Positions 55,368-64,000 of a stretch of DNA of 64,000 nt are shown in pieces. The number at the start of each line of letters is the position of its first letter. Within the stretch, counting starts at the first letter, position 1. This stretch comes from Phenylobacterium deserti. GTDB taxonomy: Bacteria > Pseudomonadota > Alphaproteobacteria > Caulobacterales > Caulobacteraceae. A program made the position numbers and the translations under genes. The notes under the pieces are model-generated. The model ran no database searches. It was not told the DNA's origin and was given only the letters and a program-made list of their open reading frames with translations. The stretch spans positions 558,001 through 622,000 of the forward strand of contig NZ_QFYR01000001.1 of NCBI RefSeq assembly GCF_003254705.1. The letters run 5' to 3'.

Positions 55368-56870
55368 TTAGGTCGTGAATTGCGCCGTTTGTTTGGCCAA
55401 GCTGCCGCGCACGGTGGAAAGGGCTAAAGACAGCCCCTCCAGGGCGAGACGCCGCTTGGCCTTGAAGGCGACGAGAACAAGAAGGTAGGCGGCGTAGCTG
55501 AGGACGACGGCGAGAGCCGCGTCCCCCCAGCCGAACGCCGCCGCGGACGGCCAGGCTAGCACGGCCGCCGCACTGGCGGCGACGCCGGCCCAGTGAGGCC
55601 CAGCGGTCCGGTAGAGCTCACCCTGCCCCACTTCGCCGCGGCGCCCCGCCCACCAGAAGGTGAAGGGCAGCTTCAGGTACTCGGCCGCCGCATAGGCCGC
55701 CGCCACCCCCACCGCGCCCCAGCGCAGGCCGATGGCGAAGGCTGCCACCGTGACAACGGTGGTGACCAGGCCGTACTTGAAGAAGTCGCCGCCGCGACCC
55801 TGGCTCAGGAACAGCCAGGCGAGCGTCGCCATCATCGGCTGGTGCAGGCCCGCCACGCCCAGCCAGGCGAAGATCGGCGCGGCTGGAAGCCAGCGCTCGC
55901 CCAGCAGCAGGGTGAAGACGGCCGGGGCGTGGAGGATCAGCACCACCAGCCCGGGCTGAACGAGGGCCAGGATCAGCGACACGCAGGCGCAGTAGGCTTC
56001 CCGGTACTTCTCCGGCTCGTTGCGCAGGCGCGACAGCAGCGGGACCATCACCTTCTGCATGGGAATGGTCACCTGCTGGATGGGGAACAGCAGCAGGCGA
56101 TAGGCGCGGTCATAGAAGCCCAGGGCCGACTGGCCGAGCACTCGGCCGATCAGCACGTTGTCGGCGTTGCGGCTGACGAAGTTCATGACCTGAAAGCCGG
56201 ACACCCCGGCGCCGAACCGCAGCATCGAGCCGAGCCCGCCGCCGAAGTGCGGCCGTGACGGGCGCCAGCGGCAAAGTATCCAGCTGCCGGCCAGGGTCAC
56301 CAGCGCGCTGGCGAGGGTCGCAAGGAACAAGGCCCAATAGGTGCGGAAGGCCAGGGCGGTGGCGAGACCGACCGCAAAGCCGACACCCGCCGCGACCGCG
56401 TCCAGGCCCGCCAGCGCCTTGAAGCGAAGCTCCCGGTTCAGCAAGGCCATGTGCTGGCTCTGCAGGCCGTAGAGCAGCAGCACGCCGGCGAAGCCCGCCA
56501 CAAGCGCGGTCACCCGAGGCTCCCGGTAGAAGGCGGCAATCGCCGGTCCGGAGACCGCCAGCAGCAGAGCCACAAGGGCGCTCACGCCTGCCGTTGTCCA
56601 GAACAGCGCGCTGACATGACCATCCTCCAGCCGCTCGGCCTGGACGGTGGCCTGGTTAAGGCCGGCGTCTTGCAGCACGACCGCCAGGCTCATGGCCGTC
56701 ATGGCCATGGCCACAAGGCCGAAATCCGACGGCGCCAGCAGCCTGGCCAGCAGCACGCCCGACGTCAGTCCCAGAAGGACGCGCCAGGCTTGAGCAACAA
56801 CGGTGAAGCCCAGGCCACGGGCGGCCTGAACTCGGCGGGACGCAGGGGCCTCGCGTACTGAAGAGGGCAT
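55368..56870 (-). CDS. Lipopolysaccharide/O-antigen flippase (MATE/MVF-like)
   Basis: A 500-aa polytopic protein with about 14 membrane helices. It starts near VVAQAWRVLLGLTSGVLLAR and has LAPSDFGLVAMAMTAM (about 45-60) and a RNADNVLIGRVLGQSALGFYDR-type motif near 230. This matches the Wzx/TuaB group of polysaccharide exporters. Its promoter region contains two strong palindromes. It is followed by the GT2 glycosyltransferase gene. Confidence 0.88.
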   Translation of the reverse strand: MPSSVREAPASRRVQAARGLGFTVVAQAWRVLLGLTSGVLLARLLAPSDFGLVAMAMTAMSLAVVLQDAGLNQATVQAERLEDGHVSALFWTTAGVSALVALLLAVSGPAIAAFYREPRVTALVAGFAGVLLLYGLQSQHMALLNRELRFKALAGLDAVAAGVGFAVGLATALAFRTYWALFLATLASALVTLAGSWILCRWRPSRPHFGGGLGSMLRFGAGVSGFQVMNFVSRNADNVLIGRVLGQSALGFYDRAYRLLLFPIQQVTIPMQKVMVPLLSRLRNEPEKYREAYCACVSLILALVQPGLVVLILHAPAVFTLLLGERWLPAAPIFAWLGVAGLHQPMMATLAWLFLSQGRGGDFFKYGLVTTVVTVAAFAIGLRWGAVGVAAAYAAAEYLKLPFTFWWAGRRGEVGQGELYRTAGPHWAGVAASAAAVLAWPSAAAFGWGDAALAVVLSYAAYLLVLVAFKAKRRLALEGLSLALSTVRGSLAKQTAQFTT

Positions 56871-56924
56871 CCGAGGCGGGGCTCCCGGCAGACGGCGCAG
56901 CTTCGGAAACGGCTTCAGCCCTGC

Positions 56925-56964
56925 TTAGTTCGCCTGGAGCGCGAACTAATTTTCATCATATGAT
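56925..56964. promoter_or_regulatory. Two palindromes upstream of the flippase gene
   Basis: TTAGTTCGC (56925-56933), a seven-base spacer and GCGAACTAA (56941-56949) form a perfect 9-bp inverted repeat; six bases on is the 10-bp palindrome ATCATATGAT (56955-56964). They lie 55-94 bases upstream of the flippase start. On the plus strand the first repeat is followed by TTTT, but no plus-strand gene ends there, so an operator is the better guess. Confidence 0.45.
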
Positions 56965-57071
56965 TAACGGCGGAGCCTCTGCGGGCCCTATCTCTGCTTG
57001 AAGAACGGGATTCTGGAACACGCGCATGGGTTTAGCAGCAGCCCCGATTTGGGCTCCTTGCCCAGCCCGCC

Positions 57072-57383
57072 TCAGGCCTTGCGGACGAACTCGGCTCGAA
57101 GAACCAGTCCTTTGATGCCTTCGAAGCGGCAGTCGATCTCCTGCTCGTCGCCTGTCAGGCGGATCGAGCGGATCATCGTGCCGCGCTTCAGCGTCTGGCC
57201 GGCGCCCTTCACCTTGAGGTCCTTGATCAGCACCACAGCGTCGCCGTCGGCCAGCAGATTGCCGGCCGAGTCGCGCACCTCCACCTGACCGGCCGCGGCG
57301 GCGCGGGTCTTGGCCTCCTCGGCGCTGATCCACTCGCCGCTCGCCTCGTCGTAGACGAAGTCCTCGCCCGCTTCCTCGCTCAT
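57072..57383 (-). CDS. yjdM: YjdM/PhnA-domain protein lacking the zinc ribbon
   Basis: A 103-aa protein whose C-terminal PhnA domain (about 38-103) has the diagnostic GNLLADGDAVVLIKDLKVKG and ends RAEFVRKA. E. coli YjdM has a four-Cys zinc ribbon at the N-terminus; here that region is DEASGEWISAEEA and has no Cys, so the ribbon has been lost. The function of YjdM is unsure despite the old phosphonate name. Confidence 0.82.
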   Translation of the reverse strand: MSEEAGEDFVYDEASGEWISAEEAKTRAAAAGQVEVRDSAGNLLADGDAVVLIKDLKVKGAGQTLKRGTMIRSIRLTGDEQEIDCRFEGIKGLVLRAEFVRKA

Positions 57384-57491
57384 GGCCTGCTCCCCAACTG
57401 CACGGCCGGGGCCTTAGGCCGCGCCGCAGCGCCGCGCCAGCCACTTTCCCTTAACCCTTCCGACGGCCAATGCGGCATGATCGGGGAACAC

Positions 57492-58010
57492 ATGCCGAAC
57501 ACCGCCACGATTCGACCCGTCCGCATCCTGGGCCTCGACCCCGGCCTGCGCCGCACCGGCTGGGGCGTGATCGTGGTGTCCGGCGCGCGCCTCAGCCATG
57601 TGGCGCACGGGGTGATCACCCCCAAGGAGACCCTGCCCTTCGCCGATCGGCTGCTGCACCTTTTCGAGGAAATCGCCCAGGTGATCGCCGCCCACGCGCC
57701 GGATGAGGCGGCGGTGGAGGAAACCTTCGTCAACTCCAACCCCACCTCGACCTTGAAGCTTGGCCATGCACGCGCCTGCTGCCTGATCGCGCCGGCCCAA
57801 GCCGGGCTGACGGTGGCGGAATACTCCAACGCGGTGGTCAAGAAGTGCGTGGTCGGAACCGGCGCCGCCGACAAGGATCAGGTCGGCTTCATGATCCGAC
57901 GCCTGTTGCCCACCGCCGGCCCGACCACGGCGGACGCCGCCGACGCGCTGGCCGTCGCCATCACCCACGCCAACAACCGCAAGGCCAAGGCGCTGGGCCA
58001 GGTCGCCTAG
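57492..58010 (+). CDS. ruvC: Holliday junction resolvase RuvC
   Basis: A 172-aa endonuclease that cuts Holliday junctions. The acidic catalytic residues are Asp16 in LGLDPGLRRTGWG and the Glu in AAVEETFVNSNPTS, with the later Asp pair in ADAADALAVA. The ATG at 57492 (after GGGGAA) gives the usual length; ATG 57477 would add five residues. It is on the same strand as ruvA and ruvB but separated from them by a small convergent gene. Its TAG is shared with that gene. Confidence 0.93.
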   Translation: MPNTATIRPVRILGLDPGLRRTGWGVIVVSGARLSHVAHGVITPKETLPFADRLLHLFEEIAQVIAAHAPDEAAVEETFVNSNPTSTLKLGHARACCLIAPAQAGLTVAEYSNAVVKKCVVGTGAADKDQVGFMIRRLLPTAGPTTADAADALAVAITHANNRKAKALGQVA

Positions 58011-58216
58011 CGCCAGCGGTGGTATCGGGGGCGGTCGTCCCGGTGATAGCCGCCGCGCCAGTGCCCGCGAGCGCGGCGACCGTCGTAGCGATAGCCGTCA
58101 TGATAGCGGCCTGCATCATAGGCCCCGTAGGGACCGTGCCGGCCGTAGCCGTATCCGTCGCTCGCGCACGCTGAGAGGATCAGCGCGGCGCCGGCGGCGA
58201 GGAGGATCTTGATCAT
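58007..58216 (-). CDS. Small Tyr/Arg/Gly-rich lipoprotein
   Basis: A 69-aa lipoprotein: a signal with LSAC (Cys about 17), then a Tyr/Gly/Arg/His-rich repeat-like tail (RYHDGYRYDGRRARGHW). The TAG at 58007-58009 is the complement strand part of a CTAG shared with ruvC. It is inserted between ruvC and ruvA and faces the other way. Confidence 0.65.
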   Translation of the reverse strand: MIKILLAAGAALILSACASDGYGYGRHGPYGAYDAGRYHDGYRYDGRRARGHWRGGYHRDDRPRYHRWR

Positions 58217-58340
58217 CGCTTCTATTCCATCGCAGCCGTCCCTCACGGGAAGAACCCGAACCCGGACGGCGGGTTGCGCCCTGGCGCCTCGCCTCTTCAC
58301 CATTGATCAAGCGACTCCGCTTCCTGTACGGCAAACGCAG

Positions 58341-58355
58341 GAACAGATGTCGAAC
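58341..58355. promoter_or_regulatory. LexA (SOS) box before ruvAB
   Basis: GAAC-N7-GAAC on the plus strand, i.e. GTTCGACATCTGTTC on the minus strand: an exact match to the alphaproteobacterial LexA site GTTC-N7-GTTC, 33 bases before the ruvA start. The DNA-repair genes downstream make it a convincing SOS operator. Confidence 0.7.
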
Positions 58356-58387
58356 ATGCCTTACGCCCACAGCCACGGAAATCGCCC

Positions 58388-59008
58388 ATGATCGGCCGCC
58401 TGCGCGGGATCGTCGCCGAGATCGGCGAAGAGGAAGCCCTGATCGACGTGGCCGGCGTCGGCTATGTGGTCCGCTGCGGGGCGCGCACCCTCGCCCGGCT
58501 GCCGGCGATCGGCGAGGATGCGACCCTGTCCATCGAAAGCCAGTGGGGCGAGCAGACCGGCATGACCCTTTACGGGTTCCTGTCCCGCGACGACCGGGCC
58601 TGCTTCGTGGCGCTGCGCACCATCCAGGGCGTCGGGCCCAAGGCCGCCCTGTCGGTGCTGGACGTCCTGCCGCCAGGCGAACTGGCGTCCGCCGTCGCCC
58701 GTGAGGACAAGGCCGCTGTGGCGCGGGCCAACGGGGTCGGTCCCAAGCTGGCCCAGCGCATCGTAACCGAGCTGAAGGGCAAGCCGCTGGGCGATCTGAC
58801 CGCCGCGGGCTTCACGCCCAGCGCCCTGGCGCCGGCCGCCGAACCCGCAAAGCCGTCGCGCACCGGCGAGGCCGTCGCCGCCCTCATGGGCCTCGGCGTC
58901 GCCGAACCTGCCGCACGCCGGGCCGTCGAGCACGCGTCCGGCCGCCTGGGCGAGGACGCCGACGAGGCCGTGCTGATCAAGGCCGCGCTGCAGGAGCTGG
59001 CCCGTTGA
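58388..59008 (+). CDS. ruvA: Holliday junction helicase subunit RuvA
   Basis: A 206-aa branch-migration subunit. It has the N-terminal OB fold ([18 protein letters not shown]), two helix-hairpin-helix motifs ([15 protein letters not shown] and [17 protein letters not shown]) and a C-terminal RuvB-binding domain (about 155-206). It binds the junction and loads RuvB. Its end overlaps ruvB in TTGA. Confidence 0.95.
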   Translation: MIGRLRGIVAEIGEEEALIDVAGVGYVVRCGARTLARLPAIGEDATLSIESQWGEQTGMTLYGFLSRDDRACFVALRTIQGVGPKAALSVLDVLPPGELASAVAREDKAAVARANGVGPKLAQRIVTELKGKPLGDLTAAGFTPSALAPAAEPAKPSRTGEAVAALMGLGVAEPAARRAVEHASGRLGEDADEAVLIKAALQELAR

Positions 59009-60036
59009 CCCGCATCGTCTCCGGCGAGGAAGCGCCCTTCGAGGGCCACGACAAGGCCCTGCGCCCGCAAACCCTGGAGGAGTTCGTCGGCCAGGAGCAG
59101 GCCAAGGCGAACCTGCGGATCTTCATCGAAGGGGCCAAGAGCCGCGCCGAAGCGCTGGACCACGTCCTGCTGTTCGGACCACCGGGTCTGGGCAAGACCA
59201 CCCTCGCCCAGATCGTCGCTCGCGAGTTGGGCGTGAACTTCCGCGCCACCTCAGGTCCGGTGCTGGCCAAGGCTGGAGACCTGGCGGCCATCCTGACCAA
59301 TCTGGAGCCGCGCGACGTCCTGTTCATCGACGAGATTCACCGGCTGGCCGCGAATGTGGAGGAGATCCTCTACCCGGCCATGGAGGACCACGTCCTCGAC
59401 CTGGTGATCGGCGACGGCCCCTCGGCGCGAACTATCCGCATCGACCTCGCCCCCTTCACCCTGGTGGCGGCGACCACCCGGGCTGGGCTGCTGGCCACGC
59501 CGCTGCGCGACCGCTTCGGCATCCCCCTGCGGCTGGAGTTCTACACCCACGAGGAGCTTAGCCGCGTCCTGACCGGCGCGGCCGCCAAGATGGGATTAGG
59601 CCTGCGCGCCGACGGGGCGCTGGAGATCGCCCGCCGATCGCGCGGCACGCCGCGGGTGGCTGGCCGGCTGCTGCGCCGGGTGCGCGACTTCGCCGCCGCC
59701 GACAATGCGCTGGTTATCGACAAGGCCGTCGCAGGCAAGGCGCTGGCCCGGCTGGACGTCGACGAACAGGGGCTGGACAGCCTGGATCGCCGCTACCTGC
59801 GGGCGCTGATCGAAAACTACGCCGGCGGCCCGGCCGGGGTGGAGACGCTGGCCTACGCCATCGCCGAGGCGCGCGACGCGGTGGAGGACGTGATCGAGCC
59901 TTTCCTCATGCAGCAGGGCTTCATCCAGCGCACGCCGCGTGGCCGCATGGCCACCGCCAAGGCTTACGAGCACCTGGGGTTGGCCGCCCCGCCGCCAGCC
60001 GGCCGGCCGCAAACCCCCGACCTGTTCGAAGACTAG
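59005..60036 (+). CDS. ruvB: Holliday junction helicase ATPase RuvB
   Basis: A 343-aa AAA+ motor. Walker [10 protein letters not shown] is at 58-66, Walker [10 protein letters not shown] near 108, sensor and Arg finger in [16 protein letters not shown] (near 157), and a C-terminal winged helix. It starts from TTG 59005, overlapping ruvA by four bases. With RuvA it drives branch migration. Confidence 0.95.
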   Translation: MTRIVSGEEAPFEGHDKALRPQTLEEFVGQEQAKANLRIFIEGAKSRAEALDHVLLFGPPGLGKTTLAQIVARELGVNFRATSGPVLAKAGDLAAILTNLEPRDVLFIDEIHRLAANVEEILYPAMEDHVLDLVIGDGPSARTIRIDLAPFTLVAATTRAGLLATPLRDRFGIPLRLEFYTHEELSRVLTGAAAKMGLGLRADGALEIARRSRGTPRVAGRLLRRVRDFAAADNALVIDKAVAGKALARLDVDEQGLDSLDRRYLRALIENYAGGPAGVETLAYAIAEARDAVEDVIEPFLMQQGFIQRTPRGRMATAKAYEHLGLAAPPPAGRPQTPDLFED

Positions 60037-60132
60037 AGGGCTCTTCCACGGCGGCGCGCATAACAAACCCATTCTTGAGATCGAACGCGGTTTCGGCTTG
60101 GGTCAGCCTCGGGGAGGCGATCGGAAGCGAAG

Positions 60133-60579
60133 ATGTCAGTGGAACCGTCCAGCGGCCGGATCGAAGGGCGCGAGCACGCCCTGCCGGTGCGCGTCTACTA
60201 CGAGGACACCGACTTCACCGGCGTGGTCTACCACGGCGCCTATGTCCGCTTCTTCGAGCGCGGACGAACCGAGGCGCTGCGGAGCCTGGGCGTGGTGCAC
60301 GCCGAACTCCTGGCCGGCGACAACCCGATCGCCTTTGCGGTGACCAAGCTGTCGGTCGAGTTCCGGCGGGCGGGGCGGATCGACGACGCGCTGGAAGTTC
60401 GCACCAGCTTCTCGGGCGCAAGGGGTCCGCGGCTGTTCATCCGCCAGCGCATCGTGCGCGGAGACGAGCCCATCGCCGAAGCGGAGGTGGAAGTCGTCTG
60501 CATTGATCTCGCCGGCCGACCCAAGCGGCCGCCGGCCGGCATGCTCCAGGCCATGGAGCCGCTGTTCACGCGGGCTTGA
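60133..60579 (+). CDS. ybgC: Tol-Pal-associated acyl-CoA thioesterase YbgC
   Basis: A 148-aa hotdog-fold thioesterase with the active-site VYYEDTDFTGVVYHGAYVRF (about 21-40; Asp and His in DTDFTGVVYH). It is the first gene of the tol-pal cluster, 141 bases before tolQ. It hydrolyses acyl-CoA or acyl-ACP; a role in Tol-Pal is not established. Confidence 0.92.
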   Translation: MSVEPSSGRIEGREHALPVRVYYEDTDFTGVVYHGAYVRFFERGRTEALRSLGVVHAELLAGDNPIAFAVTKLSVEFRRAGRIDDALEVRTSFSGARGPRLFIRQRIVRGDEPIAEAEVEVVCIDLAGRPKRPPAGMLQAMEPLFTRA

Positions 60580-60720
60580 GTCCGCCCATGCAGTAAAAAT
60601 GCTACAGCCGCCGCGGAGCGATTCCCTTTGTCGGCGCGGCACTTTAGACCCGCCACAAGATCGCCACGGCGAACCGCCACCAGACCCGAATCCGACCCGA
60701 GCCACGGAGCCCTCGAAAGC

Positions 60721-61419
60721 ATGGACCCCGCCGCCGTCACGGCCGACTCCTTCAACTTCGTCACCCTGTTCCTGCGCGCCGATTGGGTCGTGAAGCTGGT
60801 GATGATCGGGCTGGCCCTGGCCTCGCTCTGGTCGTGGACCATCATCATCGACAAGGTCTTCCGGTTCGCCGCGCTGAACCGCGAAGCCGACAAGTTCGAG
60901 ACCGCCGTCTCGTCGGGCCGCAGCCTCGAGGATGTCGCTGCCGAAGCCGGCGAGCGGCCCCGCCACGCCCTGCCGCGCATGTTGCAAAGCGCCCTGAAGG
61001 AATGGCGGGAAGCCCGCGCCCGCCCGGCGTCGGAAGGCCAGGCGGCGTTCCTGGTCCAGCGCATCGATCGCCAGCTCGACACCATCATCGCCCGAGAAGC
61101 GGCGCGGGTGGAGGACGGCCTGGGCGCCCTGGCCATCGTCGCCACCGCCTCGCCCTTTATCGGCCTGTTCGGCACCGTCTGGGGCATCATGCACGCCTTC
61201 CAAGCGATCGCCGTGCAGAAGAACACCAACCTTTCGGTGGTCGCCCCGTCCATCGCCGAGGCGCTGTTCGCCACGGCCATCGGCCTGGTGGCGGCCATTC
61301 CGGCCTACATCGCCTTCAACGCCCTCTCCACAAAGGCCGGCAAGTTCACGGCGCGCCTGGAAGGCTTCGCCGACGACCTGTCCACGGCGATCCAGCGCCG
61401 GCTGGCCGAGCGGGCCTGA
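60721..61419 (+). CDS. tolQ: Tol-Pal proton-channel protein TolQ
   Basis: A 232-aa membrane protein with three helices (about 18-40, 135-160, 172-200). The MotA/TolQ/ExbB domain includes [18 protein letters not shown] (near 142-159) and [15 protein letters not shown]. With TolR it forms the proton channel that powers Tol-Pal during cell constriction. ATG 60721 gives the usual N-terminus. Confidence 0.95.
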   Translation: MDPAAVTADSFNFVTLFLRADWVVKLVMIGLALASLWSWTIIIDKVFRFAALNREADKFETAVSSGRSLEDVAAEAGERPRHALPRMLQSALKEWREARARPASEGQAAFLVQRIDRQLDTIIAREAARVEDGLGALAIVATASPFIGLFGTVWGIMHAFQAIAVQKNTNLSVVAPSIAEALFATAIGLVAAIPAYIAFNALSTKAGKFTARLEGFADDLSTAIQRRLAERA

Positions 61420-61422
61420 GCC

Positions 61423-61917
61423 ATGGCGCTTTCCGCGAACGACGCCTTCGCCGTCGCCGGCGGCCGCCGCCGGCGCAGGTCCCGCGCCCGCCGCGGGACC
61501 CTGTCCGAGATCAACGTCACGCCGCTGGTCGACGTGATGCTGGTGCTGCTGATCATCTTCATGATCTCCGCGCCCCTGCTCACCGCCGGGGTGCCGCTGG
61601 AGCTGCCCAAGACCGAGGCGGGCGCCATGCAGGACCAGGACGAGCCGATCACCATCTCCATCCGCCAAGACGGTGCGATCTTCATCGGCGAGACACCGGT
61701 GGCCTTCGGCCAGCTGTCTCCGCGGCTGAGGGAAATGGCGACCGACGGCGCCAAGCCGATCTTCGTGCGCGCTGACGGCCGGGCTTCCTACGCCGTGGTC
61801 GCACGGGTGATGGCTTCGCTGTCCACCTCCGGCTTCACCTCGATCAACCTGCTGACCGACACCGGCGGCCCATCGTCGGGCGCCGACGCCTCCGCCCAGG
61901 AGACGGCCCAGCCGTGA
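61423..61917 (+). CDS. tolR: Tol-Pal protein TolR
   Basis: A 164-aa protein with a basic N-terminus, one membrane helix (about 35-56) whose [20 protein letters not shown] carries the proton-accepting Asp, and a periplasmic domain (about 70-150). It pairs with TolQ, whose gene ends three bases upstream. It overlaps tolA in TGATG. Confidence 0.95.
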   Translation: MALSANDAFAVAGGRRRRRSRARRGTLSEINVTPLVDVMLVLLIIFMISAPLLTAGVPLELPKTEAGAMQDQDEPITISIRQDGAIFIGETPVAFGQLSPRLREMATDGAKPIFVRADGRASYAVVARVMASLSTSGFTSINLLTDTGGPSSGADASAQETAQP

Positions 61918-62786
61918 TGCGCCGCGAGCTCTCGCCTGCCCTGCTCGGCTCCGTGCTTCTGCACGGCGCGGCGGCGGCTGCGCTGCTCATCTCCTGGAAC
62001 TTCACGCGCGACCTGAAGGTCGGCGCGGTGGTGCCGGTCACCATCGTCACCAACGCCTCGACCACCGACTCGGCCCCCGCCGTCGAGGCGCCGGTGGAGC
62101 AGACGGCCCAAACGGAAACGCCGGTCCCGCAGGCGTCGTTGGAACCCGTCCCGGCGCCGCAGCCGGCGTCGCAACCGCCCGCGCCCGCGCCCACGCCGCC
62201 GCCGACGCCTCGCCCGGTTCCGCAGCGGCCTGTGCCAACGCCCACCCCGACCCCGACCCCCACCCCCGCTCCCAAGGCGGCGCCGCAACCAAAAAAGGCG
62301 GCAACACCTGCGCCGCCCGCCAAGGTCGCGCAGCCGAAGGCCGACAGCGGCCTCAACTTCGACGCCCTGCTGGCTTCGCTGGACAAAAGCTCCAAGTCCG
62401 GCGGGGGACGCCCGTCCTCCGCGCCGAAGGGCGCGACGCGGCCGGCCACCGCGCCCGAAGCGCGCCCGAACCTCGGCTCGGGTCAATCGGCGGCGGCCGC
62501 GGTCAGCGGCCTGGCCGAAGAGCTGCAGCGGCGCTGGAATCCCAACTGCGACGTCGAGGGCGCCCGCGACGTGCTGGTTCGCGTGACCTTCAAGATCGGA
62601 CCCGGCGGCCAGGTCGCCGGCAACGTCGGCTCATCCATCACCCGCGGCCAGGGCGCCGTCGCCCAGGCCTCCGCCGACCGCGCCGTGCGCGCGGTCTACG
62701 CCGCCTCTCCCTTCCGCAACCTGCCGCGCGAACTGTACGGCCAGTCGGTTGCGGTGAACTTCAACGCCCGCGAGGCCTGCTCGTGA
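61917..62786 (+). CDS. tolA: TolA-like energy transducer
   Basis: A 289-aa protein with one N-terminal membrane helix (about 7-25), a Pro/Thr/Ala-rich stalk (about 60-145, with PTPTPTP repeats) instead of the helical coiled coil of E. coli TolA, and a C-terminal TonB-like domain (about 195-285; [13 protein letters not shown]). It links TolQR to the outer membrane. ATG 61917 overlaps the tolR stop (TGATG). Confidence 0.85.
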   Translation: MRRELSPALLGSVLLHGAAAAALLISWNFTRDLKVGAVVPVTIVTNASTTDSAPAVEAPVEQTAQTETPVPQASLEPVPAPQPASQPPAPAPTPPPTPRPVPQRPVPTPTPTPTPTPAPKAAPQPKKAATPAPPAKVAQPKADSGLNFDALLASLDKSSKSGGGRPSSAPKGATRPATAPEARPNLGSGQSAAAAVSGLAEELQRRWNPNCDVEGARDVLVRVTFKIGPGGQVAGNVGSSITRGQGAVAQASADRAVRAVYAASPFRNLPRELYGQSVAVNFNAREACS

Positions 62787-64000
62787 ATTCGATGCGCTTC
62801 CTGAAGTCCTTCGCCTTCGCCCTGGTGGCCGGGGCCGCCGTGTTCGGCGGCTTGGCCGCGCCCGCCCCGGCGCACGCCCAGATCGAGGTCAACGTGAACC
62901 GCGGGGACATCCAGCCCCTGCCGATCGCCGTGCCGGCCTTTGGCGGCGGCCAGGTGGGCGCCGATATCTCGCAGGTGATCGCCGCCAACCTCCAGCGTTC
63001 CGGCCTCTTCCGGCCGCTGGACCCCAACAGCTTCGTGGAACGCGACCTCAACGCGGCCATCCAGCCGGCCTTCCCCTCCTGGAAGCAGATCAACGCCCAG
63101 GCGTTGGTCAATGGCCAGGTGACGGTGCGCGACGGCCAGCTTGTGGTCGACTTCCGCCTGTGGGACGTGTTCGCCGAGCAGCAGCTGCTCGGCCTGCAGT
63201 TCACCTCCACGCCGGAGAACTGGCGCCGCGTGGCGCACAAGATCTCCGACCAGATCTATGAGCGGCTCACCGGCGAGAAGGGTTACTTCGACACCCGCGT
63301 GGTGTTCGTGGCGGAAGGCGGCGGCAGGGCCGCCCGCACCAAGCGCCTGGCGATCATGGACCAGGACGGCGCCAACCCGAGCTATCTCACCGACGGCTCC
63401 TACATCGTCATGACCCCGAGGTTCTCCTCCAACAGCCAGGAGATCACCTACATGGCGCTGCGGCCGGAAGGCTCGGCCATCTATCTGTTCAACCTGGAGA
63501 CCGGCCGGCGCGAAAGCCTGGGCAACTTCCAGGGCATGGTGTTCGCGCCGCGCTTCTCGCCGGACGGCAGCAAGGTGGCGTTCTCGGTGGAGCGCAGCGG
63601 TAACAGCGACATCTTCGTGATGGACCTGCGCAACCGGTCCACGGCGCGCCTGACCGCCGACCCGTCCATCGACACCTCGGCGTCCTTCTCGCCAGACGGC
63701 GCGCGGATCGTGTTCAACTCGGACCGCTCGGGCTCGCCGCAGCTCTATGTGATGGGCGCCGACGGCTCGGGGCCGCGCCGGATCTCCTTTGGCCAGGGCC
63801 GCTACACCACCCCGGTCTGGAGCCCCACCGGCGAATTCATCGCCTTCACCAAGCAGATCGGCGGCCAGTTCCACATCGGCGTGATGCGCCCGGACGGCTC
63901 CGACGAGCGGATCCTGACCTCCAGTTATCTGGACGAAGGCCCCACCTGGGCGCCCAACGGCCGCGTGCTGATGTTCTCGCGCGAAGGCCGCGGGTCCGGC
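62783..64000 (+). CDS. tolB: Tol-Pal protein TolB (cut by the window edge)
   Basis: The first 406 codons of TolB; the gene runs past the window end. A signal peptide (1-33, AHAQ) is followed by the TolB N-terminal domain (about 35-165) and a beta-propeller of WD-like PDG repeats ([42 protein letters not shown]). It binds Pal in the periplasm. The start is GTG 62783, overlapping tolA (GTGA), or ATG 62792. Confidence 0.93.
   Translation, partial: MNSMRFLKSFAFALVAGAAVFGGLAAPAPAHAQIEVNVNRGDIQPLPIAVPAFGGGQVGADISQVIAANLQRSGLFRPLDPNSFVERDLNAAIQPAFPSWKQINAQALVNGQVTVRDGQLVVDFRLWDVFAEQQLLGLQFTSTPENWRRVAHKISDQIYERLTGEKGYFDTRVVFVAEGGGRAARTKRLAIMDQDGANPSYLTDGSYIVMTPRFSSNSQEITYMALRPEGSAIYLFNLETGRRESLGNFQGMVFAPRFSPDGSKVAFSVERSGNSDIFVMDLRNRSTARLTADPSIDTSASFSPDGARIVFNSDRSGSPQLYVMGADGSGPRRISFGQGRYTTPVWSPTGEFIAFTKQIGGQFHIGVMRPDGSDERILTSSYLDEGPTWAPNGRVLMFSREGRGSG

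Noticed and set aside
57040-57055. AGCCC-N6-GGGCT as terminator of yjdM
   Set aside because: The stem has only five pairs and no T-run, so it is too weak to list as a terminator.

Overview
This GC-rich window has no rRNA, tRNA, CRISPR array or insertion sequence that I can see. The gene content (Tad/Cpa pilus genes, HWE/HisKA_2 histidine kinases, tolQRAB beside ruvCAB, a short-signal alphaproteobacterial style) suggests an alphaproteobacterium, most likely in the Caulobacteraceae (Phenylobacterium/Caulobacter/Brevundimonas-like). That placement is an inference from gene content and style; no 16S or marker phylogeny is available here. Genes are densely packed, and no stretch above about 250 bases is free of a gene. 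Start-stop overlaps of the ATGA, GTGA, TTGA and TGATG kinds are very common.

Layout. 0.1-4.9 kb: both subunits of a biotin-dependent acyl-CoA carboxylase (best fit methylcrotonyl-CoA carboxylase, leucine breakdown), with a DUF3667 membrane protein gene between them. 5.1-11.9 kb: a partial Tad/Cpa pilus operon (cpaB, cpaC, cpaE, cpaF, tadB, tadC), without pilin, prepilin peptidase or cpaD. 12.4-17.3 kb: a caa3-type cytochrome c oxidase operon with two extra c-type cytochromes, followed by a thioredoxin-reductase-like flavoprotein. 19.0-22.2 kb: an Lrp/AsnC regulator divergent from a saccharopine-dehydrogenase-family gene and an ALDH7-type dehydrogenase, likely lysine catabolism. 22.1-24.8 kb: a two-subunit molybdenum hydroxylase of the isoquinoline oxidoreductase type. 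24.9-28.6 kb: an HWE kinase and a LemA/TPM operon.

28.7-34.4 kb: single-function genes (methyltransferase, WbpE-like sugar aminotransferase, patatin, histidine phosphatase, YebC, MgtC). 34.4-39.1 kb: a signalling block of CHASE3 kinase, single-domain regulator, receiver-kinase fusion and hybrid kinase. 39.2-40.1 kb: a small operon of a winged-helix-like protein and two DUF5985-like membrane proteins. 40.2-41.1 kb: a lipoprotein and an Fe-type superoxide dismutase. 41.2-44.6 kb: a glycan-modification operon (glycosyltransferase, PIG-L deacetylase-glycosyltransferase fusion, NodS-like methyltransferase). 44.7-49.8 kb: a Pro/Ala-rich membrane protein, a site-2 protease, a cyclophilin and a run of small hypothetical proteins. 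49.7-51.7 kb: GNAT and Rrf2 genes divergent from a second CxxC flavoprotein. 51.7-56.9 kb: a TonB-like protein, an OmpA lipoprotein, a hydrolase, a glycosyltransferase and a flippase. 57.1-64 kb: yjdM, ruvC, ruvAB and ybgC-tolQRAB, with tolB running off the edge.

How genes end and are controlled. Six of eleven convergent gene pairs share one palindromic CTAG, which is the TAG stop of both genes. Four of the other five are separated by a strong inverted repeat that looks like a two-way terminator. Several intergenic inverted repeats look like operators: the Lrp pair at 19414-19470, the Rrf2 site at 50756-50780, an SOS box before ruvAB at 58341-58355, and palindromes before the flippase at 56925-56964. 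I see no clear wholly new system. The best candidates for follow-up are the DUF5985 micro-operon, the PIG-L-GT2 fusion cassette, the two flavoproteins that have lost the usual NADPH-binding signatures, and a hairpin that would bury the ribosome-binding site of the hybrid kinase.
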